Made by a program: the position numbers and the translations under genes. Under the pieces are notes generated by a model. It was not told the DNA's origin and searched no databases. It saw nothing but the letters and a program-made list of their open reading frames with translations. This document shows positions 30,356 through 40,577 of a stretch of 64,000 nt of DNA, in pieces. The stretch's first letter is position 1. Each line of letters begins with the position of its first letter. The stretch comes from Pseudochelatococcus contaminans (GTDB taxonomy: Bacteria; Pseudomonadota; Alphaproteobacteria; Rhizobiales; Beijerinckiaceae). The stretch is from the NCBI RefSeq assembly GCF_014195635.1, contig NZ_JACICC010000001.1:558001-622000 (forward strand), written 5' to 3'.

Positions 30356-31215
30356 GCCCGCACCTCCGCTTCCACTTCCTCGACCTCGTCGTCGTCCACG
30401 CCGAGATAGGCGGCGATCACGCGCTGGTCGTTGCGGATCTCCTCCGGCGTGCCGTCGGCGATTTTGGTGCCGTAATCCAGCACGATGACATGATCGGAAA
30501 TCTGCATCACAACGGACATGTCGTGCTCGATCAGCAGCACGGCGGTATTGTGATCGTTCCGCACGGAGAGCAGCAGGTTGTTCAACTCCTGGCTCTCACG
30601 CGGGTTGAGGCCAGCCGCCGGTTCGTCCAGACACAGCAGCACGGGGTCGGTGCACATCGCCCGGGCAATCTCCAGACGCCGCTGGTCACCATAGGGAAGG
30701 TCGCCGGCTGGGTCGTCGGCCCGCTCGATGAGGTTGATCTTCTCCAGCCAGTGACGGGCTTTGTCCACGGCTTCGCGCTCCGCCGCGCGGAAGGACGGCA
30801 GCCCGAACAATCCCGCTATGGTGAAACCCGACGCCTGCATCAGCGTGTTGTGCTGCGCCACCAGCAGGTTTTCGAGCACCGTCATGCCGGAAAACAGCCG
30901 GATGTTCTGGAAGGTTCGGGCCACGCGCGCATCCTGCGAGATCCGGTGACCGGGCAGGCGCTCCAGCAGAAAGCTGCCGTCGTCGCTGCCGGCCCTGTCG
31001 CCAGCTTTGTGCCGCAGCGTCAGCATGCCCTCGCTGGGCTTGTAGAACCCGGTGATGCAGTTGAACACGGTGGTTTTGCCTGCGCCGTTCGGCCCGATGA
31101 GCGCCGTGATGTCGCCCCTGCCGACCTTGAACGACAGGTCGTTCACCGCGACAAGCCCGCCGAAGCGCATCTTCAGATGCTCCACGTGAAGGATGGGATC
31201 TTTCTCCCAGCGCAT
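30352..31215 (-). CDS. livG: branched-chain amino acid ABC transporter ATP-binding protein LivG
   Basis: Second ATPase subunit. The 287-residue protein has Walker A GPNGAGKTT (41-49), the LivG-type signature LPYGDQRRLEIARAM in place of a canonical LSGGQ, and Walker B LLCLDEPAAGLNP. The ATG giving [14 protein letters not shown] shares one base with the livM stop (TAATG). A frame upstream to 31314 lies inside livM and is not conserved. The C-terminus is acidic (DDDEVEEVEAEV). Confidence 0.96.
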
Positions 31216-32627
31216 TATCCGTGCCCCTCCTTGACCAGCGATCCCGATATTGCCTTGCGCTCCTTCAACGCGATCGAAGGATTGCGGTGGGAGATCAACC
31301 CCCGGGGACGCCATACCATCATCACAACCATAGCCAAGCCGAAAATCAGCAGGCGATACTCATTAGGGTCGAACTCCGGCCCGAATATCGCCTTGGTGAA
31401 CGCCAGATGGCGCAACATCTCCGGCCCGCCGACCATCACGACCGCCGCTATGGCCACGCCAAATTGCGAGCCCATACCGCCCAGCACCACAACCGAAAGG
31501 ATGATGGCCGATTCCAGAAAGTTGAAGCTTTCCGGGCTCACAAACCCCTGTCGCACGGCGAAGAACGCCCCCGCAAGCCCGCCGAAGCCCGCGCCGATGG
31601 AAAATGCCGTCAGCTTGGTGTTGCGCGTGTTGATGCCGAGCGACCGGCAGGCGATTTCATCCTCACGCAGCGCTTCCCAGGCTCTGCCGACGGGCAGCCG
31701 CCGCAGCCGCATGGTTACCGCATTGGTGATGAGCGCCAGCACCAGAATGAGGTAATACAGGAACACGATTCGGTGCATGGCGCTGAATTGCAGCCCGAAC
31801 ATCGCCGCAAAACCGTTTTCCCCGCGCTCGAACGGAACACCGAAGAACGTCGCGCGTGGAATGGACGAAATGCCCGCGCCGCCGTTGGTCAGCTCGACCC
31901 AGTTGATGAGCACGAGCCGGATAATCTCACCGAAGGCCAACGTAACGATGGCGAGATAATCGCCCCGCAGCCTGAGCACCGGAAACCCGAGCAGGATACC
32001 CCAGAACGCCGCCAGCACCCCCGCGAGCGGCAGGCAGATCCAGAACGACAGCCCGTAGGTGGTGGACAGCAGCGCGTAAGTGTAGGCGCCAACCGCATAG
32101 AACGCCACGTAGCCGAGGTCGAGCAAGCCCGCCAGCCCGACAACGATGTTCAGGCCCCAGCCCAGCATCACGTAAGTCAGGATGAGGATGCCAAGATCGA
32201 TCCAGTAGCGCGCGCCGTTCAATCCGCCCGCCAGCATGCTGCTGATCAGCGGATAAGTCACCGCGATGCCCAGAAAAAGCGGCACGCCCACGCTGACGAC
32301 ATAATGCGCCAGCTTGCTTTGCGGCGCGCTGACCCCGGCGGCCTGGCGCGCCGCCCGCTGGCTTTGCCGCCGCGCCACGTAGAGGCAAACCACGAAGCGC
32401 ACCGCGAAAATAATGGCGCACATCGTCGCCACCAGCCCGATTCGCGGCGTGAGCATGAGTTGCTGACCCGCACTCTGATCGGTGCGGAACAGCAGGATCG
32501 GAATGGACAACCCCAGCATGACCAGCGCCGCCAGCGCCGATTCGCGCAGCGCATGCAGCAGCAGGGGAGGCGGGGCAGGCTGGTTGGTTCCGGCAGGCCG
32601 GGCGGGGAAAGTCGGGATGCTGGTCAT
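31215..32627 (-). CDS. livM: branched-chain amino acid ABC transporter permease LivM
   Basis: Membrane-spanning permease subunit. The 470-residue protein has about ten hydrophobic segments. The conserved LivM core begins near [24 protein letters not shown] and includes [16 protein letters not shown] and the EAA-like loop with [19 protein letters not shown]. The first 130 residues add a Pro-rich start and extra helices, as in longer LivM proteins. It is 14 bases after livH and abuts livG. Confidence 0.95.
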   Translation of the reverse strand: MTSIPTFPARPAGTNQPAPPPLLLHALRESALAALVMLGLSIPILLFRTDQSAGQQLMLTPRIGLVATMCAIIFAVRFVVCLYVARRQSQRAARQAAGVSAPQSKLAHYVVSVGVPLFLGIAVTYPLISSMLAGGLNGARYWIDLGILILTYVMLGWGLNIVVGLAGLLDLGYVAFYAVGAYTYALLSTTYGLSFWICLPLAGVLAAFWGILLGFPVLRLRGDYLAIVTLAFGEIIRLVLINWVELTNGGAGISSIPRATFFGVPFERGENGFAAMFGLQFSAMHRIVFLYYLILVLALITNAVTMRLRRLPVGRAWEALREDEIACRSLGINTRNTKLTAFSIGAGFGGLAGAFFAVRQGFVSPESFNFLESAIILSVVVLGGMGSQFGVAIAAVVMVGGPEMLRHLAFTKAIFGPEFDPNEYRLLIFGLAMVVMMVWRPRGLISHRNPSIALKERKAISGSLVKEGHG

Positions 32628-32641
32628 ATCCGCCTCCCGCC

Positions 32642-33559
32642 TCAGACTTTTTCCACTTCAGGCCTGCCGAGAATACCCGACGGCATGAAGATGAGAACGA
32701 TGGCGAGGATGGAGAACGCGGCGACATCCTTATATTCGATGGAGAAATAAGCCGACCAGAACGTTTCGACCAGCCCGATGATGAGCCCGCCCAGAACCGC
32801 GCCGGGCAGCGAGCCGATGCCGCCGAGCACCGCCGCCGTAAACGCCTTGACGCCGGGGATGAACCCATCCGTAAAGCCGACCACGCCGTAATACAGGAAG
32901 AACATCGTCCCCGCGACCGCGGCGAGCGCCGCGCCCAGCACGAAGGTCAGGGAGATGGTGCGGTCCACGTCAATGCCGAGCAGCGCCGCCATCTTGCGAT
33001 CCTGCTCGCATGCCCGCTGGGCCCGGCCAAGAGATGTCCGTGTCACCACGAACCAGAAGGCCGTCAGCAAAACCGCGGTGACGGACATGATGATGATCTG
33101 CTTGTAGGATAAGGCAACGGCATAGCCGTTACGTTCGAACAGCACGATCACATCGGTCACGATCGGCGGCACGGCTTTGTTGCGCGCGCCCTGCGACACC
33201 TGCACGAAATTCGCCAGAAAGATCGCAACGCCGATGGCGGAAATCATCGGCGCCAGCCGGAACGAACCTCTCAGTGGACGATAGGCGAGGCGCTCAAGCG
33301 TCCACCCCCAGAGGGCGGTCATTAGCATTGCCAGCACAAGCACCAGCAGCAACGCCAGCGCAATGGAGGCGATGCCGAGCCATGTCGTCAGCAGCAGGAA
33401 AAAGATCATCGCGATGAAGGCGGAAACCATGAACACGTCGCCATGGGCAAAGTTCACCATGCCGATGATGCCAAATACCATGGTGTAGCCAATGGCGATC
33501 AGGCCATAGATGGAGCCGAGTGTCAGCCCGTTGATGAGCTGTTGCGCGAAAACTTCCAT
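32642..33559 (-). CDS. livH: branched-chain amino acid ABC transporter permease LivH
   Basis: Partner permease of LivM, and first gene of the operon livH-livM-livG-livF-DUF6867-livJ. The 305-residue protein starts with the family pattern [20 protein letters not shown] followed by [16 protein letters not shown], and has about eight membrane helices and the cytoplasmic loop [24 protein letters not shown] that contacts the ATPases. The operon promoter should lie in the gene-free stretch above 33559. Confidence 0.95.
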   Translation of the reverse strand: MEVFAQQLINGLTLGSIYGLIAIGYTMVFGIIGMVNFAHGDVFMVSAFIAMIFFLLLTTWLGIASIALALLLVLVLAMLMTALWGWTLERLAYRPLRGSFRLAPMISAIGVAIFLANFVQVSQGARNKAVPPIVTDVIVLFERNGYAVALSYKQIIIMSVTAVLLTAFWFVVTRTSLGRAQRACEQDRKMAALLGIDVDRTISLTFVLGAALAAVAGTMFFLYYGVVGFTDGFIPGVKAFTAAVLGGIGSLPGAVLGGLIIGLVETFWSAYFSIEYKDVAAFSILAIVLIFMPSGILGRPEVEKV

Positions 33560-33904
33560 GAATGAAACATCCCCCGTTCTTCCCCATCCGGCATCGCTGG
33601 CCCGTTGTGGTGCGGGCGCGCGTCTCCTCTCGTCGACGCGTGTCTGTCTGGCCCACAGCGAAACGACGCCGCGTCAGGCCAGGAAGATCACCGCGTCGGA
33701 GCGGCAGATTGCATTTCTGATTCGCCGGCAGAGTCCGGCTCTTCGATTCGTCACAGGCACTTATGATTGCGCGTTGTTTTTCCGCATTGTCCCCTCAGGT
33801 GCCTGTTGCCATAGCAATCGAAATCGAGCGGCTTGTCCAGTGCCTACGCAGCGGTCATCGCGCGAAAAACGGGCACGCTCACCTCGTATTGGACGCAAGC
33901 GCAT
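33560..33904. promoter_or_regulatory. gene-free stretch holding the liv operon promoter
   Basis: About 345 bases with no supported gene on either strand. The livH promoter (minus strand) must lie here. I see no riboswitch, leucine-rich leader peptide or clear operator palindrome. Short open frames on both strands have no ribosome binding site or conserved look. Confidence 0.4.
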
Positions 33905-33939
33905 AAAAAAATGGCTGCGGCACAGAGCGCCGCAGCCAT
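33905..33939 (-). terminator. intrinsic terminator of gltA
   Basis: A perfect 11-bp stem (33911-33921 with 33929-33939), with a 7-base loop and seven As at 33905-33911 that form a T-run on the minus strand. It lies 60 bases past the gltA stop. Confidence 0.88.
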
Positions 33940-33998
33940 GATAATGTTTCGTCGTTCCGCTGATCCGGGAAACCCCGTCAACGGTGACAATGCGTCTA

Positions 33999-35291
33999 TC
34001 AGGAACGCTGACCCAACGGAACGTAGTCGCGCTCCGCAAAGCCCGTGTAGAGCTGACGCGGACGACCGATCTTCTGGGACGGGTCCTCGATCATTTCCTT
34101 CCACTGGGCGATCCAGCCGACGGTGCGCGCAAGCGCGAACAGCACGGTGAACATCGTCGTGGGGAAGCCAAGCGCCTTGAGCGTGATTCCCGAGTAAAAA
34201 TCGATGTTCGGATACAGCTTCTTCTCGACGAAATACTCGTCACTGAGAGCAATCCGCTCCAGTTCGAGAGCGACGTCGAGCAGCGGGTCGTCCTTGATGC
34301 CAAGTTCGCTCAGCACCTCATGGGTGGTGCGCTGCATGATCTTGGCGCGCGGGTCGTAGTTCTTGTAGACCCGGTGGCCGAAGCCCATCAGACGGAACGG
34401 ATCGTTCTTGTCCTTGGCCTTGGCGATGTACTGCGGAATACGATCGACCGAGCCGATCTCTTCCAGCATGCGCAGCGCCGCCTCGTTGGCGCCGCCGTGA
34501 GCCGGACCCCAGAGGCAGGCAACGCCGGCCGCGATGCACGCGAACGGGTTGGCGCCCGAAGAGCCCGCCAGACGCACCGTGGAGGTGGAAGCGTTCTGCT
34601 CGTGGTCCGCATGCAGGATGAAGATGCGGTCCAGTGCACGCGACAAAACCGGGTTCGGCACGTATTCCTCGCACGGAACCGAGAACGACATGTGAAGGAA
34701 GTTCGAGGTGTAGTCGAGCGAGTTCTTGGGGTACACGAACGGCTGGCCGATCGAGTACTTGAACGCCATGGCAGCCAGCGTCGGGATCTTCGCGACCATC
34801 CGGATCGAGGCGATGAGACGCTGCTGCGGGTCGGAGATGTCGGTCGAGTCGTGGTAGAACGCCGAAAGCGCGCCCACGGATGCGACCAGCACCGCCATCG
34901 GATGGGCGTCGCGGCGGAAACCGTTGAAGAAACGGTTCATCTGCTCGTGCACCATCGTATGACGGGTTACGCGAAGGTCGAAGTCCTGCTTCTCCGCCGC
35001 CGTCGGCAGTTCGCCGTAGAGCAGCAGATAGCATGTTTCGAGGAAGTCACCGTGCTCGGCAAGCTGCTCGATGGGATAGCCGCGGTAAAGCAGCACGCCC
35101 TCATCGCCATCGATATAGGTGATCTGCGATTCACAGCTTGCTGTGGAGGTGAAGCCGGGGTCGTAAGTAAACTTTCCCGTATGCTTATACAGAGGTGTGA
35201 TGTCGACGACGCTGGGGCCGATCGTGCCATCCTTAACAGGCAGTTCGATCGTCTTGTCGTCGATCGTCAACGTGCTCGTCTTCACGCTCAT
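33999..35291 (-). CDS. gltA: citrate synthase
   Basis: First enzyme of the TCA cycle, condensing oxaloacetate and acetyl-CoA. The 430-residue protein is the NADH-sensitive, hexameric type by length and N-terminal domain. It has the catalytic His regions [13 protein letters not shown] and [14 protein letters not shown] and the catalytic Asp in [14 protein letters not shown]. It is monocistronic: a 438-base gap separates it from gltX upstream and a terminator follows. Confidence 0.97.
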   Translation of the reverse strand: MSVKTSTLTIDDKTIELPVKDGTIGPSVVDITPLYKHTGKFTYDPGFTSTASCESQITYIDGDEGVLLYRGYPIEQLAEHGDFLETCYLLLYGELPTAAEKQDFDLRVTRHTMVHEQMNRFFNGFRRDAHPMAVLVASVGALSAFYHDSTDISDPQQRLIASIRMVAKIPTLAAMAFKYSIGQPFVYPKNSLDYTSNFLHMSFSVPCEEYVPNPVLSRALDRIFILHADHEQNASTSTVRLAGSSGANPFACIAAGVACLWGPAHGGANEAALRMLEEIGSVDRIPQYIAKAKDKNDPFRLMGFGHRVYKNYDPRAKIMQRTTHEVLSELGIKDDPLLDVALELERIALSDEYFVEKKLYPNIDFYSGITLKALGFPTTMFTVLFALARTVGWIAQWKEMIEDPSQKIGRPRQLYTGFAERDYVPLGQRS

Positions 35292-35645
35292 GGATGAATC
35301 CCTTTGCTGAGTGATCTGGCGAAAGCCGCACAGCCGGGAATGGAATGACCATAAAAAATCCGCGACAATCTGTGGTTTTCGTTCCGATCCGAGGTAAGAC
35401 GGCTGATTGCCTAGCGCATTCGCGGCTGACGTTCAAGCATTCCGAGAGGGCGGCATCGGAGCCGAAGTCATCATACGCGTTGCCGACACACAGCGATTTA
35501 TGGCATCGTCTTGATGCAAGAATTCACGGCATCCGGTAATAAGTTGATATAAAAGCCTTATGAGCGAAGGCTGAGTGCGATGAGCCCGATATGCTATCAC
35601 TTTGTCGGGCTCAATTTGTTGCAAAGACAAGGCTTCAAATGCCGG
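35292..35645. promoter_or_regulatory. gene-free leader region of gltA
   Basis: About 350 bases with no supported gene. It should hold the gltA promoter on the minus strand. A small 6-bp hairpin (35554-35559 with 35567-35572) is present. No FNR/FixK box (TTGAT-N4-ATCAA) or other operator I recognise is visible. Confidence 0.4.
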
Positions 35646-35699
35646 GTTTCAAAAGCTGATATTTGAAACTACCGGCCGGAATTTGCCCCCTTCCGGCCG
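35646..35699 (-). terminator. tandem hairpins downstream of gltX
   Basis: Two perfect inverted repeats lie after the gltX stop on the minus strand: a 9-bp GC-rich stem (35673-35681 with 35691-35699) and then an 8-bp stem, GTTTCAAA with TTTGAAAC (35646-35653 with 35662-35669). Neither has a long T-run, so termination strength is uncertain. Confidence 0.5.
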
Positions 35700-35729
35700 A
35701 TTTTGCGCTGTCCCGGTTGCTGCTGCGCG

Positions 35730-37157
35730 TCACGCGCCGGTGGTCTGATCGTTAAGTCTGGCAAGGCTCTCTTCACGTCCGAGCACGGCAAGGACGTCAA
35801 AGAGCCCCGGGGATGTCGCCCGGCCGGTGAGGGCCGCCCGTAGCGGCTGAGCAACCTGGCCCAGCTTGACCTCTGCTTCCACGGCCGCCTCGCGCACAGC
35901 GGCCTCTGTCGTTTGCGCCGACCATTCCGTGAGGGCTGCCAGTTTGTCAGCGACGATCCGCAGTCGCTCCCGTCCGCCATTACCCAGCAGGGACAGGGCT
36001 TTTTCATCCAGCGCAAGCGGCCGCTGGCCAAAAATGAAGTAAGCGCTCTCAACCAGTTCGACGAGCGTTTTGGCACGCTCTTTCAAACCCGGCATCGCAG
36101 CCGTAAGTTGCTCTCGCGTCTTCTCATTCAGCTTGTCGGGAAGCCCGCGCGCAGGCCCAATTTCGGGAAGGATTGCCTCAACAGCGGCCACCAGATCGGC
36201 ATCAGGTGCTGCGCGCATATAGTGCCCGTTGAGATTCTCAAGCTTGGCAAAGTCGAATCGCGCCGGCGAGCGGCCAATAGACGAAAGGCTAAAGGCTGCG
36301 ATCATTTCCTCTGTGGAAAAGATCTCCTGATCGCCATGAGCCCACCCCAAACGCACCAGATAGTTGCGCAGCGCCTCAGGCAGATACCCCAGCGAGCGAT
36401 AGGCATCGACGCCGAGCGCGCCATGACGCTTGGACAACTTGGCCCCGTCCGGCCCATGAATCAGGGGGATGTGGGCCATGACCGGCACCTCCCAGCCCAG
36501 CGCCTCATAAATGTGTTTCTGCCGCGCTGCGTTGGTCAGGTGATCGTCACCACGAATGACGTGCGTAACACCCATATCGTGATCATCCACCACGACCGCG
36601 AGCATGTATGTTGGCGTGCCGTCCGAGCGCAGAAGCACCAGATCATCGAGATTCTCGTTGCGCCATGTTACCCGGCCCTGAACTTCGTCATCGATCACCG
36701 TCTCGCCCTCCTGAGGGGCCTTGAGGCGAACGACCGGCCTGACACCGGCGGGCGCTTCGGATGGGTCGCGGTCGCGCCAGCGTCCGTCGTAGCGCATCGG
36801 GCGTCCTTCGGCGCGGGCCTGCTCGCGCATCGTCTCAAGCTCCTCGGGCGTCGCATAGCAATGATATGCGCGCCCCTGAGCCAGCAGCGTATGCGCCACT
36901 TCAGCATGACGCTCCGCCCGGGCAAACTGGCGTGTGGCATCTCCATCCCAATCGAGGCCGAGCCAGCGCAGGCCGTCGAAAATGGCCTCGACCGCGGCCT
37001 CCGTTGAACGCTCGCGGTCCGTATCCTCGATGCGGAGAAGCATTTTTCCATTATGCCGCCTGGCGTAAAGCCAGTTGAAAAGCGCGGTGCGCGCGCCTCC
37101 GATGTGCAGGAAGCCAGTGGGCGACGGGGCAAAACGCGTGACGACAGGTGAGGTCAT
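35730..37157 (-). CDS. gltX: glutamyl-tRNA synthetase
   Basis: Class I synthetase that charges tRNA-Glu (and in many alphaproteobacteria tRNA-Gln, for later amidation). The 475-residue protein has the HIGH-type motif HIGG (18-21, in [15 protein letters not shown]), the KMSKS loop as KLSKR in [12 protein letters not shown], and the helical anticodon-binding domain. Start and length match the family. It is divergent from comEC across about 150 bases. Alphaproteobacteria often carry two GltX paralogues; this one cannot be assigned a tRNA preference from sequence. Confidence 0.96.
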   Translation of the reverse strand: MTSPVVTRFAPSPTGFLHIGGARTALFNWLYARRHNGKMLLRIEDTDRERSTEAAVEAIFDGLRWLGLDWDGDATRQFARAERHAEVAHTLLAQGRAYHCYATPEELETMREQARAEGRPMRYDGRWRDRDPSEAPAGVRPVVRLKAPQEGETVIDDEVQGRVTWRNENLDDLVLLRSDGTPTYMLAVVVDDHDMGVTHVIRGDDHLTNAARQKHIYEALGWEVPVMAHIPLIHGPDGAKLSKRHGALGVDAYRSLGYLPEALRNYLVRLGWAHGDQEIFSTEEMIAAFSLSSIGRSPARFDFAKLENLNGHYMRAAPDADLVAAVEAILPEIGPARGLPDKLNEKTREQLTAAMPGLKERAKTLVELVESAYFIFGQRPLALDEKALSLLGNGGRERLRIVADKLAALTEWSAQTTEAAVREAAVEAEVKLGQVAQPLRAALTGRATSPGLFDVLAVLGREESLARLNDQTTGA

Positions 37158-37309
37158 TGCAACGACTGGTCCAGAAACGTTGAAGGAAAATAGCGCGACA
37201 CGACAAATATGCCGCTATTATGACGCAAATGTCATATCGAGCTTGGCTTCATTGCCGGAAAGGCGATAATCGCCAGACGGCGACGAAGGTCAATCCTTAA
37301 CATGAGTTG

Positions 37310-39607
37310 ATGGGGCGGGGTAGGGAGCATGCGCAAGATTGCCGGCGATCAACAGGGCCGGATTCAGGCGCCTGGAGGTTGTGTCGCAAGGTGAGCCTCA
37401 TACGCGGGAAGGATACGGCGCTGTCCGCTGCACGCTCTGGCCGCGTGCGTCAGGCGGTATTTGCTGCGGAGCATCATGCTGGGCAATGGCGTGATCGTGT
37501 TGAGAAATGGCTGATGCTCGAAGCCGGTCGACGCCGGTTTTTCCTGTGGCTGCCGGTGGCTTATGGCGCTGGCGTCGTGTTGTATTTTATCGCGGATCAT
37601 GAGCCAGCCATATGGTCTGGACCACTGGCTGCGATCGTACTGGCTGCTCTGGCAGTTGTGCTGCCCGGCCGGGGCAAGATCATTGCCATGATTCCGCTCC
37701 TGCTGTTCGTCGGATTTACCGTGGCGAGTTTGCGCACGCATCATGTCATGCAACCGGCGTTGCAGCGCATGGTGATAGCGCCGATCAGCGGGTTCGTCCG
37801 CTCCGTCGAAGAAAGACCGCAGGGGCCGCGTGCTGTTGTCGATGTGGACAGCATCGGTTCCCTCACTGCGGATGAAACCCCACGCCGTATCCGCGTGACG
37901 TTCCGGCGCGGAACCCGAATTGACCCCGGCACCATGATAGAGGCCACGGCGCGGCTGGTTCCGCCGCCAGAACCGGCGCGCCCCGGTGGCTACGATTTCG
38001 CACGGGATGCTTTCTTTGGCGGCATCGGGGCAGTTGGCTCTGTCATCGGCGAGATTGTCGTGAAAGATCCTGCGCCTGAACGATCGCGACAAGACAGGCT
38101 CATGGCCTGGATTGACGGTCATCGCAATGCATTGACACGTCGCATCATCGACGCTGGAGGTAGCGAGGGCCTTGAGCGCCAACAGGAGGCTGCCTTTGTT
38201 GCGGCGCTGGTCACCGGCAAGCGTGGCATGTTGACGGACGAAACCAACGAGTCGCTGCGTGCGGCCGGCATCTACCACGTCGTATCCATCGGCGGATTTC
38301 ATATGACGCTGGTTGCCGGCACGATCTTTTTTCTCGTCCGGGCTTTTCTGGCGCTGTTCCCGATATTGGCCCTGCGCTGGCCTGTCCGCAAAATGGCAGC
38401 TATCGCCGGAATAATCGGCGCAGGTGCGTATTGCATCTTCTCCGGCGCTGGGATCGACACAATGCGGGCGCTGGTGGTGACGCTGATTGTCATGGGTGCG
38501 GTTCTTGCGGATCGCCCGGCGCTGTCCATGCGCAATCTGGCGCTTGCTGCTTTTGTCTGCCTCACCTTGCAGCCGGAAGCGGTGTTGGGTCCAAGTTTCC
38601 AGATGTCCTTCGCCGGCGTGGCGGCACTTATCGCCTTGTTCGAACGGTGGAGGGACAATACCGGGCCACAGCCGGTTGTTGTGCTTCAGGAAGAAAGCGG
38701 TTTGCGCTTGTTGGACTCCGCTGTACCGGGAGGGCGACTCCGTCGGTTCATAATGGCAGGCATCATGACGACCGTTGTGGCGATGCTGGCGACCGGGCCT
38801 TTCAGCACGTATCATTTTCAGACCTTCAACCCGTGGGGCATTGTCGGCAACGCGTTCGGTCTGCCCATGGTTGAACTGCTTGTCATGCCGCTGGCGTTCA
38901 TCGGTGTGCTGCTATACCCGTTCGGTCTCGATGGCATCTTCTGGAATCTGGCCGGGTTGGCGGCAGTTCCGGTGCTCGCCGGCTCGCGCGTTATTGAAGG
39001 TTTTGCCGGTGCGATTGTGGTCGTTCCTTCGTTTGGTCCGGGCGTTCTGCTATTGCTCACGATAGCGCTGTTATGGGCCTGTTTGTGGACCACACCGCTA
39101 CGATGGCTTGGCCTTGCTCCCGCTATCGCAGGGATTGTCATGGCCGCTATTCCCGAACGTCCCGATATACTCGTGGACCGCGAAGGGAGAGGAGCAGCGG
39201 TGCGTGGAGCGAGCGGAGGCTACATCATTCTCGGCCGGCCTTCGTCCTTTACGGTCCAGCAGTGGCTGCGATCCGATGGTGACTCGCGCCGTGCGGACGA
39301 TCCCTCGCTTCGAGAAGGCGTTCTCTGCGACCGGATTGGATGCGTCACACGCCTTCCGAACGGCCGCATTGCTGCTTTCGCGCTCGACGAACGCGCGCCA
39401 TACGATGATTGCCGACGCGCTTCCATCATCATTACCCGCTGGCCGGCACCAGAAAACTGCCCAGCATCCTTTATTATCGATGCCGCCAGTTTGAAGCATC
39501 ACGGTGCGCAGGCAGTTATTCTACGAAGTCAGGAAAACGGAAAGATGCATCGCGTATCCACGAATGCAAAAATAGATCGTCCGTGGCGACGCCTATCACC
39601 GCCTTGA
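37310..39607 (+). CDS. comEC: ComEC/Rec2 family membrane protein
   Basis: Polytopic inner-membrane protein of the DNA-uptake channel family. The 765-residue reading has N-terminal helices, a soluble OB-like/DUF4131 region (about 135-230), and the Competence domain with GLERQQEAAFVAALVTGKRG, the GIYHVVSIGGFHMTLV signature and FGLPMVELLVMPLA. The C-terminal 130 residues are a degenerate lactamase-like domain without the HxHxDH zinc motif, as in other alphaproteobacteria. The start is uncertain: TTG 37307 and ATG 37310 are adjacent, and the first 70 residues look unconserved, so an internal start is possible. Competence is not implied by this gene alone. Confidence 0.88.
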   Translation: MGRGREHAQDCRRSTGPDSGAWRLCRKVSLIRGKDTALSAARSGRVRQAVFAAEHHAGQWRDRVEKWLMLEAGRRRFFLWLPVAYGAGVVLYFIADHEPAIWSGPLAAIVLAALAVVLPGRGKIIAMIPLLLFVGFTVASLRTHHVMQPALQRMVIAPISGFVRSVEERPQGPRAVVDVDSIGSLTADETPRRIRVTFRRGTRIDPGTMIEATARLVPPPEPARPGGYDFARDAFFGGIGAVGSVIGEIVVKDPAPERSRQDRLMAWIDGHRNALTRRIIDAGGSEGLERQQEAAFVAALVTGKRGMLTDETNESLRAAGIYHVVSIGGFHMTLVAGTIFFLVRAFLALFPILALRWPVRKMAAIAGIIGAGAYCIFSGAGIDTMRALVVTLIVMGAVLADRPALSMRNLALAAFVCLTLQPEAVLGPSFQMSFAGVAALIALFERWRDNTGPQPVVVLQEESGLRLLDSAVPGGRLRRFIMAGIMTTVVAMLATGPFSTYHFQTFNPWGIVGNAFGLPMVELLVMPLAFIGVLLYPFGLDGIFWNLAGLAAVPVLAGSRVIEGFAGAIVVVPSFGPGVLLLLTIALLWACLWTTPLRWLGLAPAIAGIVMAAIPERPDILVDREGRGAAVRGASGGYIILGRPSSFTVQQWLRSDGDSRRADDPSLREGVLCDRIGCVTRLPNGRIAAFALDERAPYDDCRRASIIITRWPAPENCPASFIIDAASLKHHGAQAVILRSQENGKMHRVSTNAKIDRPWRRLSPP

Positions 39608-39651
39608 TTGCAACACCAAGGCAGTGGCGATCTTAAAAAAACGCGGCTCTT

Positions 39652-40380
39652 TTAGTAACGGCGCACGAGACTGATGAGCTTGCCTTGAATTCGCACCCTG
39701 TCAGGCCCGAGCACGCGCGTTTCATATGCCGGATTGGCTGCTTCCAGCGCAATCGACGACCCACGCTTGCGCAGGCGCTTCAACGTGGCTTCTTCATCGT
39801 CGATGAGGGCGACGATGATGTCCCCGGTGTCGGCATTGTCCTGCCGGCGGAGAATAACGGTGTCGCCATCCAGAATGCCAGCTTCGATCATCGAGTCGCC
39901 GCGGACCTCAAGCGCGAAATGTTCGCCGGAGGATAGCAGTTCAGGCGGCAGGGCAAGCGAATGGCTGGGGTTTTGTATGGCGCTGATCGGCGTTCCCGCT
40001 GCGATCCGGCCCATGATCGGTACGGGGTGCCCCGTTGTGGATACGAGAGAATCCACCTCCTGCACCGTCTTTTCCAGGCTGGTGCGGATGGGGGCTGGCG
40101 CGCGGCCAAGGCCACCTTCCACCACGCTGGGATTGAAGCGTCCGCGCGGAACGGGAGCGGCGGGCACTTCCGGCAGGCGGATCACCTCGATAGCGCGGGC
40201 GCGGTTGGGCAAACGGCGGATGAAGCCGCGTTCCTCAAGCGCCATGATGAGTCTGTGGATGCCGGATTTAGAGCGCAGGTTCAGCGCGTCTTTCATCTCG
40301 TCGAACGAAGGGGGAACTCCGGATTCGCGCATCCGTTCATGGATAAACCGAAGCAGATCGTGTTGTTTGCGTGTCAGCAT
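39652..40380 (-). CDS. lexA: LexA repressor
   Basis: Represses the SOS regulon and self-cleaves when RecA filaments form. The 242-residue protein has an N-terminal winged helix ([17 protein letters not shown] ... [16 protein letters not shown]), a linker longer than in E. coli LexA, and a C-terminal peptidase with the scissile Ala128-Gly129, Ser163 in RGDSMIEAG and Lys201 in EATLKRL. An SOS box lies 81 bases before the start, so it is autoregulated. It is convergent with comEC over a 44-base gap. Confidence 0.97.
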   Translation of the reverse strand: MLTRKQHDLLRFIHERMRESGVPPSFDEMKDALNLRSKSGIHRLIMALEERGFIRRLPNRARAIEVIRLPEVPAAPVPRGRFNPSVVEGGLGRAPAPIRTSLEKTVQEVDSLVSTTGHPVPIMGRIAAGTPISAIQNPSHSLALPPELLSSGEHFALEVRGDSMIEAGILDGDTVILRRQDNADTGDIIVALIDDEEATLKRLRKRGSSIALEAANPAYETRVLGPDRVRIQGKLISLVRRY

Positions 40381-40460
40381 GGTTTACGCGTCCTCCCCCT
40401 CTATCGTCGCGCCATTCTGTCAAATGACCGTCAACGAAACGAAACGCGAACACCATATAC

Positions 40461-40475
40461 GTTCTTAATGTGTTC
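40461..40475. promoter_or_regulatory. LexA (SOS) box upstream of lexA
   Basis: GTTC at 40461-40464, seven bases, then GTTC at 40472-40475: an exact match to the direct-repeat GTTC-N7-GTTC operator of alphaproteobacterial LexA. It sits between lexA and the end of parE. Confidence 0.85.
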
Positions 40476-40577
40476 CGCAAGCGTCACTGTTCATCGCAAG
40501 TGTTAAAACTTTGTGAGTTGCGGCTGAATATTACGGACCTCGTAGCTTTTCCGCTGCTAGCAATGTGTTGGGCGGTG

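Noticed and set aside
33984-35297. Plus-strand open frame almost exactly mirroring gltA
   Set aside because: The minus-strand reading is unmistakable citrate synthase; the mirrored reading is Arg/His/Val-rich and matches nothing.
35673-35704. Plus-strand terminator reading of the hairpin after gltX
   Set aside because: A short T-run follows on the plus strand, but no plus-strand gene ends upstream of it; the minus-strand gltX end is the more sensible client.
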